64,000 nt of DNA from assembly GCA_003282445.1 (NCBI GenBank), contig QBZE01000001.1:186001-250000 (forward strand), read 5' to 3'. A model generated the notes under the pieces. The model made no database searches, was not told where the DNA came from, and worked only from the letters and a program-made list of their open reading frames with translations. Made by a program: the position numbers and the translations under genes. Shown one piece after another: positions 18,525 through 25,656 of the stretch (its first letter is position 1; each line of letters opens with the position of its first letter). The stretch is from OCS155 cluster bacterium AG-333-G23. GTDB lineage: Bacteria > Actinomycetota > Acidimicrobiia > Actinomarinales > Actinomarinaceae.

Positions 18525-19219
18525 GCAACATAGACCCTTTTTGCAATAAACCTATCTATTCCAAAGTAGTCATTTTTATTTACACTAATAGTTATTGAGA
18601 AATCTCCTGAATCAGCAACAGTAACTTTGCTTCCAGGAACCATATTATGATTTTGTAAAAAGCTTATTGTTGCACTATCACGTTTAAGCTCTTCTGTTAT
18701 TTTTTCAATTGAATAAGTATTTTGTGGGTCAACATCTAAAATACGCATCATTTCCTTCTCTTTATAATTCGAATATGGGATTGGATTACCAAATGGTCCT
18801 GTTGTAGGATTCCCTAAAATTTCTAACATTGCTTTTTCTGTAGTAGGGCTTAGTATATTTTCCCATCTTGATGATTCTTTATATACATCTTCCCAAGGGA
18901 GATTTAAGACTTCTGATAGGAATCTTTCTGTAATCCTATGTCTTCTGGCGATTATTTTGGCTAAGCACAAGCCTGCTTGGGTTAACTCTAAATCTTCGCC
19001 AAAATCAACCAAACCACTATTTTGCATTCTTCCGATTACTTGTGATACGTTTGCTCTACTTGATCCAAGCCAATCAGCAACTCTTGTTTTCTTTAATTCA
19101 ATACCGGCTTCTTTTAAGTGAAATATTGCTTCTGCATGTGAAAAAAAGGATAGGGGAAAATTCTCAATCAATTGTTGACCGTCACCTTCATGCGCTAAAA
19201 GATTTTTTGAATTATCCAT
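18521..19219 (-). CDS. DtxR-family transcriptional regulator with degenerate metal site
   Basis: 232 residues: N-terminal winged helix (about 22-85, recognition helix around SSRANVSQVIGRM), dimerisation domain (about 86-155, with RRHRITERFL and GPFGNPIP) and a C-terminal FeoA/SH3-like domain (about 160-232). Aligned without gaps to the DtxR metal region, ancillary H79 and E83 are kept (H94, E98), but H98 is Y113, C102 is S117 and H106 is N121; E105 is kept (E120), and M10 appears to be S27. The metal switch of DtxR/IdeR therefore looks broken. Context (ferrochelatase, Fe importer, shared operator) still points to iron or heme control. Leaderless start: -10 box 5 nt before the ATG. Confidence 0.88.
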   Translation of the reverse strand: MDNSKNLLAHEGDGQQLIENFPLSFFSHAEAIFHLKEAGIELKKTRVADWLGSSRANVSQVIGRMQNSGLVDFGEDLELTQAGLCLAKIIARRHRITERFLSEVLNLPWEDVYKESSRWENILSPTTEKAMLEILGNPTTGPFGNPIPYSNYKEKEMMRILDVDPQNTYSIEKITEELKRDSATISFLQNHNMVPGSKVTVADSGDFSITISVNKNDYFGIDRFIAKRVYVA

Positions 19220-19224
19220 ATCTA

Positions 19225-19230
19225 ATTATA
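19225..19230 (-). promoter_or_regulatory. -10 box of the DtxR-like gene
   Basis: TATAAT on the minus strand, 5 nt before the ATG at 19219, so the mRNA is probably leaderless. The inverted repeat described next lies directly upstream and fills the space between -10 and -35. Confidence 0.65.
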
Positions 19231-19248
19231 TGTTAACACGCATTAACA
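19231..19248. promoter_or_regulatory. Operator candidate TGTTAA-N6-TTAACA (regulator promoter)
   Basis: Perfect inverted repeat TGTTAA-CACGCA-TTAACA immediately upstream of the -10 box of the DtxR-like gene. A protein bound here would block RNA polymerase, as expected for autoregulation. The same arms with the same 6-nt gap occur at 20645-20662 before the Fe importer. Confidence 0.7.
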
Positions 19249-19278
19249 ATTCATGAGAACTTGAGAGAATGGATAATA

Positions 19279-19413
19279 TTAAAATACAGGACAGCCGACA
19301 AGTGCAGTTAATGCAATAAAAGCAACCCAAATAAAAGGTTCAAATTTTCTAATAATTTTTGGGTCTTTATTTGCTTCTTTAATATTTATTTCCATTTCTT
19401 TTATTCTAATCAT
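19279..19413 (-). CDS. Possible 44-residue membrane peptide
   Basis: A reading frame in the otherwise empty 316-nt gap between the regulator and hemH. It has a charged N-terminal half (Lys, Glu, Asn), then one hydrophobic segment (PFIWVAFIALTALVG) and a short end CPVF. No Shine-Dalgarno is evident. I do not recognise a family. It could be a small membrane protein of the iron region or chance. Confidence 0.35.
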   Translation of the reverse strand: MIRIKEMEINIKEANKDPKIIRKFEPFIWVAFIALTALVGCPVF

Positions 19414-19429
19414 GGTTTAAAATAAGAGT

Positions 19430-19528
19430 ATGGCATGTCCTTTTGCATATGTACTTGTAGCCTTTATGTGGGTTATCCGAACTGGCGGAAAGATTTTTCC
19501 ACGGGCTTTATTCAAGATAAGTAAATAA
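19430..19528 (+). CDS. Possible 32-residue hydrophobic peptide
   Basis: Short frame starting MACPFAYVLVAFMWVIR and ending in a basic tail, divergent from the 44-residue frame at 19279-19413. No good ribosome site and no family match. It ends 6 nt before the 3' end of hemH on the opposite strand. The stretch 19249-19534 holds nothing else I can identify. Confidence 0.25.
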   Translation: MACPFAYVLVAFMWVIRTGGKIFPRALFKISK

Positions 19529-19534
19529 ACCTTA

Positions 19535-20563
19535 TTATTTAATTTCACTTTCAAGAACAAGAGATTCTAACAAATTTATGGTGTCCCCTGAGTCATTCAA
19601 ACAAGGAATATAAGTCATCTTTTCACCACCTGAATTGAAAAAAGTATCTCTTCCTCTAATTTCAATTTCTTCTAAAGTTTCTAAACAATCCGAAATAAAA
19701 GAAGGACAGACAACAAGTACCGATTTCAAATCTTTATTAGGCATTTCAGCTAAACGTCTATCAGTAAACGGAGTTAGCCAACCAGGGCCTAATCTTGATT
19801 GATAAGCTATTTCCCACTCATTATCGCTAAGACCAAGCTTTTCAGCTACTTTATTTGAAGCTTGTACAGTATGTGCTTTATAACAATCTGAGGAACCAGG
19901 GCATATAGTTTCACAACAATCTGATGAAGAAAAACAATGAGAGCCTGTGATGTCGGTCTTTTTAGCTTGTCTTTTAGGTATCCCATGATAGCTAAAAATT
20001 AACTTATCAAATTTTTCTTTCTTAATAAATGGATCTATTGATTTTTTTAGAGCATCTAAATATTTTGCATTATCGTAAAAAGGCTTAATAAAAATAAGAT
20101 CTAAATCATAAGATAAGCTTTCAGCAACTCTTTTTACTTCCATTTCAGTTGTTATGGTTGTAGCCATAGCGTTATGAGGATATAGAGGAACAACGAAAAG
20201 TTTATTACAACCCTCTTCCCTAAGACTTTTTAGAGCATTTTTGATACTAGGCTCCTCATATCTCATTGCTACTTCTACTCTCCAGTTTGTTTTATTACTT
20301 AACTTTTTTGCAATTTTCTTTGTTGAAACTATTAAAGGAGAACCTTCTTTTGTCCATATTTGCTTATAAGCATGAAGGGTTTTCCCTGGTCTAAAAGGAA
20401 GAATGAAAGCGTGTAATATTATCTGTTGAAAAAATTTCGGTATATCAACTACAAGATCATCGGATAAAAAAGATTTTAAATAGTCTCTTACACTTTTTTT
20501 ATTAAGTTCTTTTGGAGACCCCAAATTTACCAAAAGCACAAATGTATTATTATTCACATCCAC
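19535..20563 (-). CDS. hemH: Ferrochelatase
   Basis: Inserts Fe(II) into the porphyrin ring (protoporphyrin, or coproporphyrin in the actinobacterial coproheme route). 342 residues. The catalytic His is in FSYHGIPKR and the acidic partner in DCLETLEEIEIRGRD. A Cys-rich insert follows the His motif: HCFSSSDCC and ICPGSSDCY, resembling the segment of Myxococcus-type ferrochelatases known to carry a [2Fe-2S] cluster. The gene diverges from the Fe importer and shares its 133-nt regulatory spacer. Confidence 0.95.
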   Translation of the reverse strand: MDVNNNTFVLLVNLGSPKELNKKSVRDYLKSFLSDDLVVDIPKFFQQIILHAFILPFRPGKTLHAYKQIWTKEGSPLIVSTKKIAKKLSNKTNWRVEVAMRYEEPSIKNALKSLREEGCNKLFVVPLYPHNAMATTITTEMEVKRVAESLSYDLDLIFIKPFYDNAKYLDALKKSIDPFIKKEKFDKLIFSYHGIPKRQAKKTDITGSHCFSSSDCCETICPGSSDCYKAHTVQASNKVAEKLGLSDNEWEIAYQSRLGPGWLTPFTDRRLAEMPNKDLKSVLVVCPSFISDCLETLEEIEIRGRDTFFNSGGEKMTYIPCLNDSGDTINLLESLVLESEIK

Positions 20564-20633
20564 TATATGATTTTAAAATATATTTAAATAGAAGATAAAT
20601 TAATTCAAAAAAAAATTTATAAAATAATTACTA

Positions 20634-20668
20634 TTAACTTTTTATGTTAACTACTATTAACAAGTTAA
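20634..20668. promoter_or_regulatory. Cluster of GTTAA/TTAAC half-sites before the Fe importer
   Basis: The core is a perfect TGTTAA-CTACTA-TTAACA at 20645-20662, the same architecture as the operator at 19231-19248. Flanking half-sites TTAAC (20634-20638) and GTTAA (20664-20668) extend it, and TACTATTAAC is directly repeated at 20629 and 20652. This is probably a multi-site operator for the DtxR-like regulator, placed 35 nt before the importer start and 82 nt from the hemH start. Confidence 0.65.
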
Positions 20669-20696
20669 ATAATAGACAAAAAAAGGTTATTTAAAA

Positions 20697-21815
20697 ATGA
20701 ATAAGAAATCAATCGCATTGATCTCTGTACTTCTGATGTTATTTGCTGCGTGTGCTGGTGAGGCTGGTCCACAAGGTGAAGCTGGAGCAGCGGGAGCACA
20801 GGGAGCACAAGGACCTTCAGGTGAAGTCTCTGATGCACAAGTTGCAGCAGCAGTTGAAGCCGCTTTAGCTGATGAAGAAGCTGAAGTAGGAGGAACCCTT
20901 GTTATTTATAGTGGTAGAAAAGAAAGCCTAGTTGCTGATGTAATCGCAGCATTTGCTGCTGAAACTGGAGTAGAAGTTGAAGTTAGATATGCAAAGAGCG
21001 CTGCTCTTGCTGGTACTTTAGCTCTTGAAGGTGCAATCAGCCCAGCTGACGTTTTCTTATCACAAGATCCTGTAAGTCTTGGTGTAGTTGCTAAAGATGG
21101 ATTGTTTGATGTATTACCTGAAGATATATTAGACAACGTTCCAGCTTGGGCAGTTGACCAAAGAGGTTACTGGGTTGGTACATCTGGAAGGTCAAGATCA
21201 TTAGTTGTTGACACGAGAGATGTTATGGATTCAGAACTTCCAGGAACTATTTATGGATTAAATGATGAAAAATTCCGAGGAAGACTTGGACTTGCTCCAA
21301 GCAACTCTTCATTTATCGCTATGGTCTCTTGTATGATCGAGCAAGATGGTGAAGAAAAAGTTGCCGAATGGTTAACAGCCATTAATGGTCTTGGGTACAC
21401 AGAGTATCCTAAGAACTCTCCTCAAGTAGCTGCTGCAGCTGCTGGTGAGTTAGACATTGGAATGATAAATCATTACTACACACTAAGAACTTTGGCAGAA
21501 GCCGGAGACACCCCTATTAAAAATGTATTTTTAGATGGAGGTTGTGGTGCAATGGTTATGCCGGCAGGAGCTGGAGTTTTATCTTCTAGCCAAAATAAAC
21601 CGGCTGCTTTAGCATTTATTGAGTATTTACACTCAACAAGTGCACAAGAGCATTTTACAAATACAGTTTATGAGTTCCCTCTCGTAGCTGGTATTACACC
21701 AAATGCACTTTTGCCAGACATTAATAGTTTGAATTCGCCATCGGATTTGAACTGGTCTGCGCTAGCTTTATGGCAAGAAAAAGCTGTCGAGCTAATTGCT
21801 GCAGCAGGTTTTTAG
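20697..21815 (+). CDS. Fe(III) ABC transporter, substrate-binding lipoprotein
   Basis: Periplasmic-type binding protein of the FbpA/FutA/Idi family, 372 residues. Signal peptide 1-18 with a lipobox-like LFAAC (C19). Directly after the lipid anchor come eight Gly-X-Y triplets (residues 21-44), a collagen-like linker. The binding domain starts at GGTLVIYSGRKES (65-77). The Tyr pair Y260-Y261 (NHYYTLR) matches the Fe(III) ligands of this family. A Shine-Dalgarno-like AAAGG lies 10 nt upstream. The upstream operator suggests control by the DtxR-like regulator. Confidence 0.92.
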   Translation: MNKKSIALISVLLMLFAACAGEAGPQGEAGAAGAQGAQGPSGEVSDAQVAAAVEAALADEEAEVGGTLVIYSGRKESLVADVIAAFAAETGVEVEVRYAKSAALAGTLALEGAISPADVFLSQDPVSLGVVAKDGLFDVLPEDILDNVPAWAVDQRGYWVGTSGRSRSLVVDTRDVMDSELPGTIYGLNDEKFRGRLGLAPSNSSFIAMVSCMIEQDGEEKVAEWLTAINGLGYTEYPKNSPQVAAAAAGELDIGMINHYYTLRTLAEAGDTPIKNVFLDGGCGAMVMPAGAGVLSSSQNKPAALAFIEYLHSTSAQEHFTNTVYEFPLVAGITPNALLPDINSLNSPSDLNWSALALWQEKAVELIAAAGF

Positions 21816-21870
21816 AGAATTATTAATTAATTTCTTAGTCAGTCATTAATTTATCTCAAAACCGAACAGA

Positions 21871-21906
21871 AAAATCTGACCAGAGCAATCTGGTCAGATT
21901 TTTTTT
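21871..21906 (+). terminator. Rho-independent terminator after the Fe-binding protein gene
   Basis: A 13-bp perfect stem (21871-21883 with 21890-21902), a 6-nt loop AGCAAT and a T tract. It lies inside the transport locus, between binding protein and permease, so it likely sets a high binding-protein to permease ratio by partial termination. Confidence 0.88.
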
Positions 21907-21943
21907 CTTTAAATAACTATTAAACCAATATATCCTTATATAT

Positions 21944-23500
21944 GTGAAGACTCCAAAAGCTTTAGCTTCTATCAATATGGTTATTCTTTCAATTTTTTTA
22001 ATGCCTGTATTTTATATGGTTTGGAGATTTTTTACATTTACTAGGTCTTTTGAAAGTTTTTTTGATTCTTGGAATGTATATGGACTATTATTTAACACCA
22101 TTTCTATGTTTTTTGCAGTTGTGATTTCGAGTCTAGTTTTAGGTTTATTAATATCAATAATTTTGATAAGATTTAAAATCACTGGTTCAAAAATTCTATT
22201 TACATTGTGTACTCTACCTTTAGTTATTCCATCATATATAGGTGCTTTAACATATATTTCAGCTTTTTCGCCAAAAGGTTTATATGTTCAAATATTTTCA
22301 TTTACAGGTCTAAGCGAAATAAATGGAATAGAGGGATTTATTGGTAGTTGGATAGTACTAACCTTATTTACCTATCCTTACGTTCTTTTGATTTGCAGTA
22401 GTGCACTTAGAAACCTAGATTCAACCGTTGAAGAAGCTGCCAGGTCTCTCGGGGTAAAAAGATTTCGAATTTATACAAGTGTTGTTATCCCAAGACTAAA
22501 GAAACCAATAATATACTCTGGTCTCTTGGTCGGTCTATATGTAATATCAGATTTTGGTGCAGTTTCTCTTATGAGATACTCAACCGTGACAAAGGCTATT
22601 TATACATATTATGAATTTAGTCTTTTAGGAGATCCAATAATTTTTTATTCTGGCTTATTAATTTTCTTAGCTTTAATAATTAGTTTTATACAAAGGGGCT
22701 CTGATGTTTCAAGATCAGCGAAAGTTTCTGGAACACCAAGGATTCCTGCAAGGGTTGAATTAAGTTCAAGAAGTAAGCTCCTAGTTTACTTCTTTTTTGC
22801 TGTAGTAATATTTTTTGGTTTGATGTTGCCAGTATCTGTTTTAAGTTATTGGCTAATTAGAGGATTGTCGCTAGGTAATGATGTAAGAGCCGTATTTGGT
22901 GGAGTAGTAGGTTCTTTCTCTGCTTCAATCATTACTTCAATTCTTGCAATAATAATTTCTATGCCAATAGTCATAATGGTTTCTCAATATAGATCAAAAT
23001 TTGGCGATTTTATTGAAAAAATAATTCTTGCATTGTATGGATTGCCACATCTTGCTGTAGGTGTTTCCATATTATTTATTACAGTTAAAATTTTCCCGTC
23101 AATTTATCAAAGTTTTTTTGCACTTGTAATTTCATATTTGATTGTATTTTTACCTCAGGCTGTTGGGGGAGGTCAAGCTTCTATGGAGCAAGTCAAAACA
23201 TCATATATTGACGCAAGTTCAAGCCTTGGTAAATCAAAGATTGAAACATTTCGTAAGGTAACCTTTCCACTTATTTATAGGGGACTTTTAGCAGGAGGTG
23301 CATTAGTCTTTCTTTCAACAATGAAAGAACTACCCCAAACGCTATTACTTAGACCAACAGGATTTGATACAATGGCAGTTGATGTTTGGTCCTTTGCTTC
23401 AGAAGGTTTATTTACCCAGGCTGCATTTTCTGCCTTTATTTTGTTGGCAATAAGTGCAATACCTACTTATATATTAAGTACAAGGAATTTAAGTGGATAA
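21944..23500 (+). CDS. Fe(III) ABC transporter, permease
   Basis: FbpB-type double permease, 518 residues, about 12 membrane helices in two homologous halves. Each half carries an EAA-like loop: EEAARSLGVKRFRIYTSVVI and DASSSLGKSKIETFRKVTFP. The start is GTG at 21944; an ATG 2 nt earlier runs straight into a stop. No Shine-Dalgarno is visible. It follows the terminator and is separated from the ATPase gene by 2 nt. Confidence 0.92.
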   Translation: MKTPKALASINMVILSIFLMPVFYMVWRFFTFTRSFESFFDSWNVYGLLFNTISMFFAVVISSLVLGLLISIILIRFKITGSKILFTLCTLPLVIPSYIGALTYISAFSPKGLYVQIFSFTGLSEINGIEGFIGSWIVLTLFTYPYVLLICSSALRNLDSTVEEAARSLGVKRFRIYTSVVIPRLKKPIIYSGLLVGLYVISDFGAVSLMRYSTVTKAIYTYYEFSLLGDPIIFYSGLLIFLALIISFIQRGSDVSRSAKVSGTPRIPARVELSSRSKLLVYFFFAVVIFFGLMLPVSVLSYWLIRGLSLGNDVRAVFGGVVGSFSASIITSILAIIISMPIVIMVSQYRSKFGDFIEKIILALYGLPHLAVGVSILFITVKIFPSIYQSFFALVISYLIVFLPQAVGGGQASMEQVKTSYIDASSSLGKSKIETFRKVTFPLIYRGLLAGGALVFLSTMKELPQTLLLRPTGFDTMAVDVWSFASEGLFTQAAFSAFILLAISAIPTYILSTRNLSG

Positions 23501-23502
23501 TT

Positions 23503-24528
23503 ATGGTATTTGATAATTTAATTATTAGAGCTAGGTCTCTAGAAAAAACATACGGTAATGAAGCAGTTCTTACAGATTTCAATTTAGATGTTTGGAAAGG
23601 ATCAATTTTTGGAATATTAGGTGTTTCTGGATCTGGAAAAACAACAGCATTAAGACTTCTAGCTGGTTTTGAAAATCCCGACTCTGGAATTATTGAGATG
23701 TATGACAAAATAGTTTACGATGAGGAAACAAACATACCTCCTGAAGATAGAAATATAGGTATGGTCTTTCAAGACTACGCCTTATTCCCACATTTAAATG
23801 TAGAAAAAAATATAGGATTTGGATTAACAAGTAAAGATATAAATAAAGGACGCTTAGAAGAGGTTTTAGAAATGTGTAATCTAAAACAATATAGAAATAA
23901 ATTTCCGCAAGACATTTCAGGAGGTCAACAACAAAGAGTAGCTTTAGCAAGAGCATTAGCTCCTAAGCCAGATGTTGTACTTTTAGACGAACCTTTTACA
24001 AGTTTAGATGCCCATATGGCAAGAGATCTAAGAGACGAAGTAGTTTCACTTTTAAGAGAAACAGAGACAACAGCAATTATTGTTACTCATGACCAAGAAG
24101 AGGCATTATCTGTTTGTGATATTGTTAGCGTTCTTGAAGATGGTAAAGTCATGCAAAGTGCAACCCCACAAGAGATATATTTGAACCCAGTAAGTCAAAA
24201 TGTTGCTAATTCTGTTGGAGACCCAAACATTCTTAAAGGATTTTCAAAAAAAGGAAGAGTAGAGACAGCTCTAGGTACATTCGTCTCTGCATACGAAGGG
24301 GCATTAGATGTTTCTATAAGACCAGAATGTATTGAGCTGAGTCTTGATTCCAAAGGTGCTTATGTGGTCAAAGAATGTATTTTCTATGGACACGACCAAG
24401 TTGTTTCTTTTGAAAATAGTGCAGGCCAAATATTTAGATCGAGATCCTTACCTTCTACAATTTTTGAAAGTGGAGACAAAATTTCTATAGAAATTTCCGA
24501 AGTTACAACTTTTCCTTCAAATACTTGA
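23503..24528 (+). CDS. Fe(III) ABC transporter, ATP-binding protein
   Basis: FbpC-type ATPase, 341 residues from the ATG at 23503. Walker A GVSGSGKTTALRLLAG, Q-loop in MVFQDYALFPH, signature DISGGQQQRVALARALA, Walker B VVLLDEPFTSLD, switch His in IIVTHDQEEAL. The C-terminal 110 residues form the TOBE-like regulatory domain typical of iron and polyamine importers. The 3' end overlaps by 12 nt the convergent gene at 24517. Confidence 0.94.
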   Translation: MVFDNLIIRARSLEKTYGNEAVLTDFNLDVWKGSIFGILGVSGSGKTTALRLLAGFENPDSGIIEMYDKIVYDEETNIPPEDRNIGMVFQDYALFPHLNVEKNIGFGLTSKDINKGRLEEVLEMCNLKQYRNKFPQDISGGQQQRVALARALAPKPDVVLLDEPFTSLDAHMARDLRDEVVSLLRETETTAIIVTHDQEEALSVCDIVSVLEDGKVMQSATPQEIYLNPVSQNVANSVGDPNILKGFSKKGRVETALGTFVSAYEGALDVSIRPECIELSLDSKGAYVVKECIFYGHDQVVSFENSAGQIFRSRSLPSTIFESGDKISIEISEVTTFPSNT

Positions 24529-24711
24529 TTTAATTTTTGATACTTTTCCAGCAATAGCCTGTAATTTTATTTCTATTTCTGATAAATTTCCTGAAGCTCT
24601 ATTGTTTGAGCTTTCAGCAATGTGTTCCCTAGCTGTTGCAAGTGATTTCACTAGTGTTTCAAGCTCATTAATGAGAATTTCTATTTCAGAATAAATATCT
24701 TGCTTATCCAT
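24517..24711 (-). CDS. Hypothetical 64-residue helical protein
   Basis: Short, soluble, mostly helical protein: heptad-like EIEILINELETLVKSLATA in the first half and NLSEIEIKLQAIAGKVSKI in the second, separated by a Ser/Asn-rich turn, so a helical hairpin is likely. No Cys, no membrane segment, no family I recognise. It diverges from the heliorhodopsin gene with only 59 nt between starts, and its end overlaps the Fe-importer ATPase gene. The divergent arrangement could mean shared control with heliorhodopsin; this is inference. Confidence 0.55.
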   Translation of the reverse strand: MDKQDIYSEIEILINELETLVKSLATAREHIAESSNNRASGNLSEIEIKLQAIAGKVSKIKSSI

Positions 24712-24770
24712 AAATTAAATAAATCTTTCTAATTAAACATTAATATATATATGTAAAGGAGAATGATTAA

Positions 24771-25574
24771 ATGTCAGAAAAAATAGCAAAACTTAGAAGA
24801 TTTAATATAATTATGGGCTTTCTTCACTTAGTTCAAGGAAGTACATTATTTTGGTTGGGAACAGTAGTCAATACTGATTTTGTAGTTCCAATAACTCTTA
24901 CTCAACTAGGAGCAGAAGGAAACCCTGGAGATCCTTCTAGTTTTGCTTTAGTTCCACAACTTGAAATTTGGAGAGAGATTTCAAACTTTGGTCCGGCCGT
25001 AGCAACTTTCTTATTAGCTTCTGCAGTTGCACATTTTTTAATTTCTGGTCCTTTCTATTCCCAGTATCAAGAAGATTTACAAAAAGGAATGAACAAAGTC
25101 AGATGGGTAGAGTATTCAATTAGTGCATCAGTGATGCTTGTGTTGATAGCTTTATTGGTCGGCATTTACGACATTTGGGCTTTAGTAGGAGTATTTTTTA
25201 TGTGTGCTGCAATGTGTTGGTTTGGATGGATGATGGAAGTTCACAACCAATACACTGATAAAGTTGATTGGACTAGTTATATTATGGGAACAATTGTAGG
25301 TATTGCTCCATGGATATTTATATTTATAAACCTTATTGGTGACGGTGTATCTACCGACACAAACCCACAAGGAGTGCCACAATTTGTTGTTTGGATTTTC
25401 ATAAGTATTTTCTTATTTTTTAATACCTTTTCTCTTAATATGATTTTGCAATATAAAGGTGTTGGAAAGTGGAAGGACTATCTCTATGGAGAGAGAACAT
25501 ATATATGGTTAAGTCTTCTATCCAAAACAGCTTTAGCTTGGCAAGTATTTTTTGGCACTTATCAACCAAATTAA
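24771..25574 (+). CDS. Heliorhodopsin
   Basis: Seven-helix retinal protein of the heliorhodopsin family, with inverted membrane topology (N-terminus inside). 267 residues. Retinal Schiff-base lysine K252 in SLLSKTALAWQVF; counterion E114 in WVEYSISASVM; S248 four residues before the Lys; H19 (GFLHLVQG) and H88 (AVAHFL), matching the two His of the well-studied actinobacterial protein 48C12; and the MMEVHNQ motif (E156). Shine-Dalgarno AAAGGAG (24755-24761) lies 9 nt before the ATG. Function in this family is unsettled (light sensing, enzyme regulation or transport). No carotenoid or retinal synthesis gene is in the window. Confidence 0.95.
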   Translation: MSEKIAKLRRFNIIMGFLHLVQGSTLFWLGTVVNTDFVVPITLTQLGAEGNPGDPSSFALVPQLEIWREISNFGPAVATFLLASAVAHFLISGPFYSQYQEDLQKGMNKVRWVEYSISASVMLVLIALLVGIYDIWALVGVFFMCAAMCWFGWMMEVHNQYTDKVDWTSYIMGTIVGIAPWIFIFINLIGDGVSTDTNPQGVPQFVVWIFISIFLFFNTFSLNMILQYKGVGKWKDYLYGERTYIWLSLLSKTALAWQVFFGTYQPN

Positions 25575-25588
25575 ATTATTTAATTTTT
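25568..25588. terminator. AT-only hairpin at the heliorhodopsin 3' end
   Basis: AAATTAAA and TTTAATTT pair perfectly (25568-25575 with 25579-25586) around a TTA loop, with Ts following on the plus strand and the mirror arrangement on the minus strand. It overlaps the heliorhodopsin stop. A weak bidirectional terminator is likely; low stem stability keeps confidence low. Confidence 0.35.
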
Positions 25589-25647
25589 CTACCAAAGAGT
25601 ATTACGAGAATAATTATTAAAAGCAATCCTATGTACGACAAAGCCAT
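25576..25647 (-). CDS. Possible 23-residue membrane peptide, TatA-like helix
   Basis: Frame MALSYIGLLLIIILVILFGR plus a basic end KIK. It starts 10 nt after the stop of the phosphatase gene, with an AGGA 7 nt before its ATG, and its stop abuts the heliorhodopsin 3' end. The helix and FGRKIK end look like the first third of TatA/TatE, but the amphipathic part is absent. It may be a real micropeptide co-transcribed with the phosphatase, or chance. Confidence 0.4.
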   Translation of the reverse strand: MALSYIGLLLIIILVILFGRKIK

Positions 25648-25656
25648 TATCTATTC

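Noticed and set aside
20757-20830. Collagen-like protein or repeat expansion as a separate gene
   Set aside because: The Gly-X-Y run is in frame within the Fe-binding lipoprotein and too short to stand alone.
23386-23502. Longer Fe-importer ATPase
   Set aside because: Extra residues are Phe/Cys/Tyr-rich shadow of the permease gene; the ATPase fold begins after 23503.
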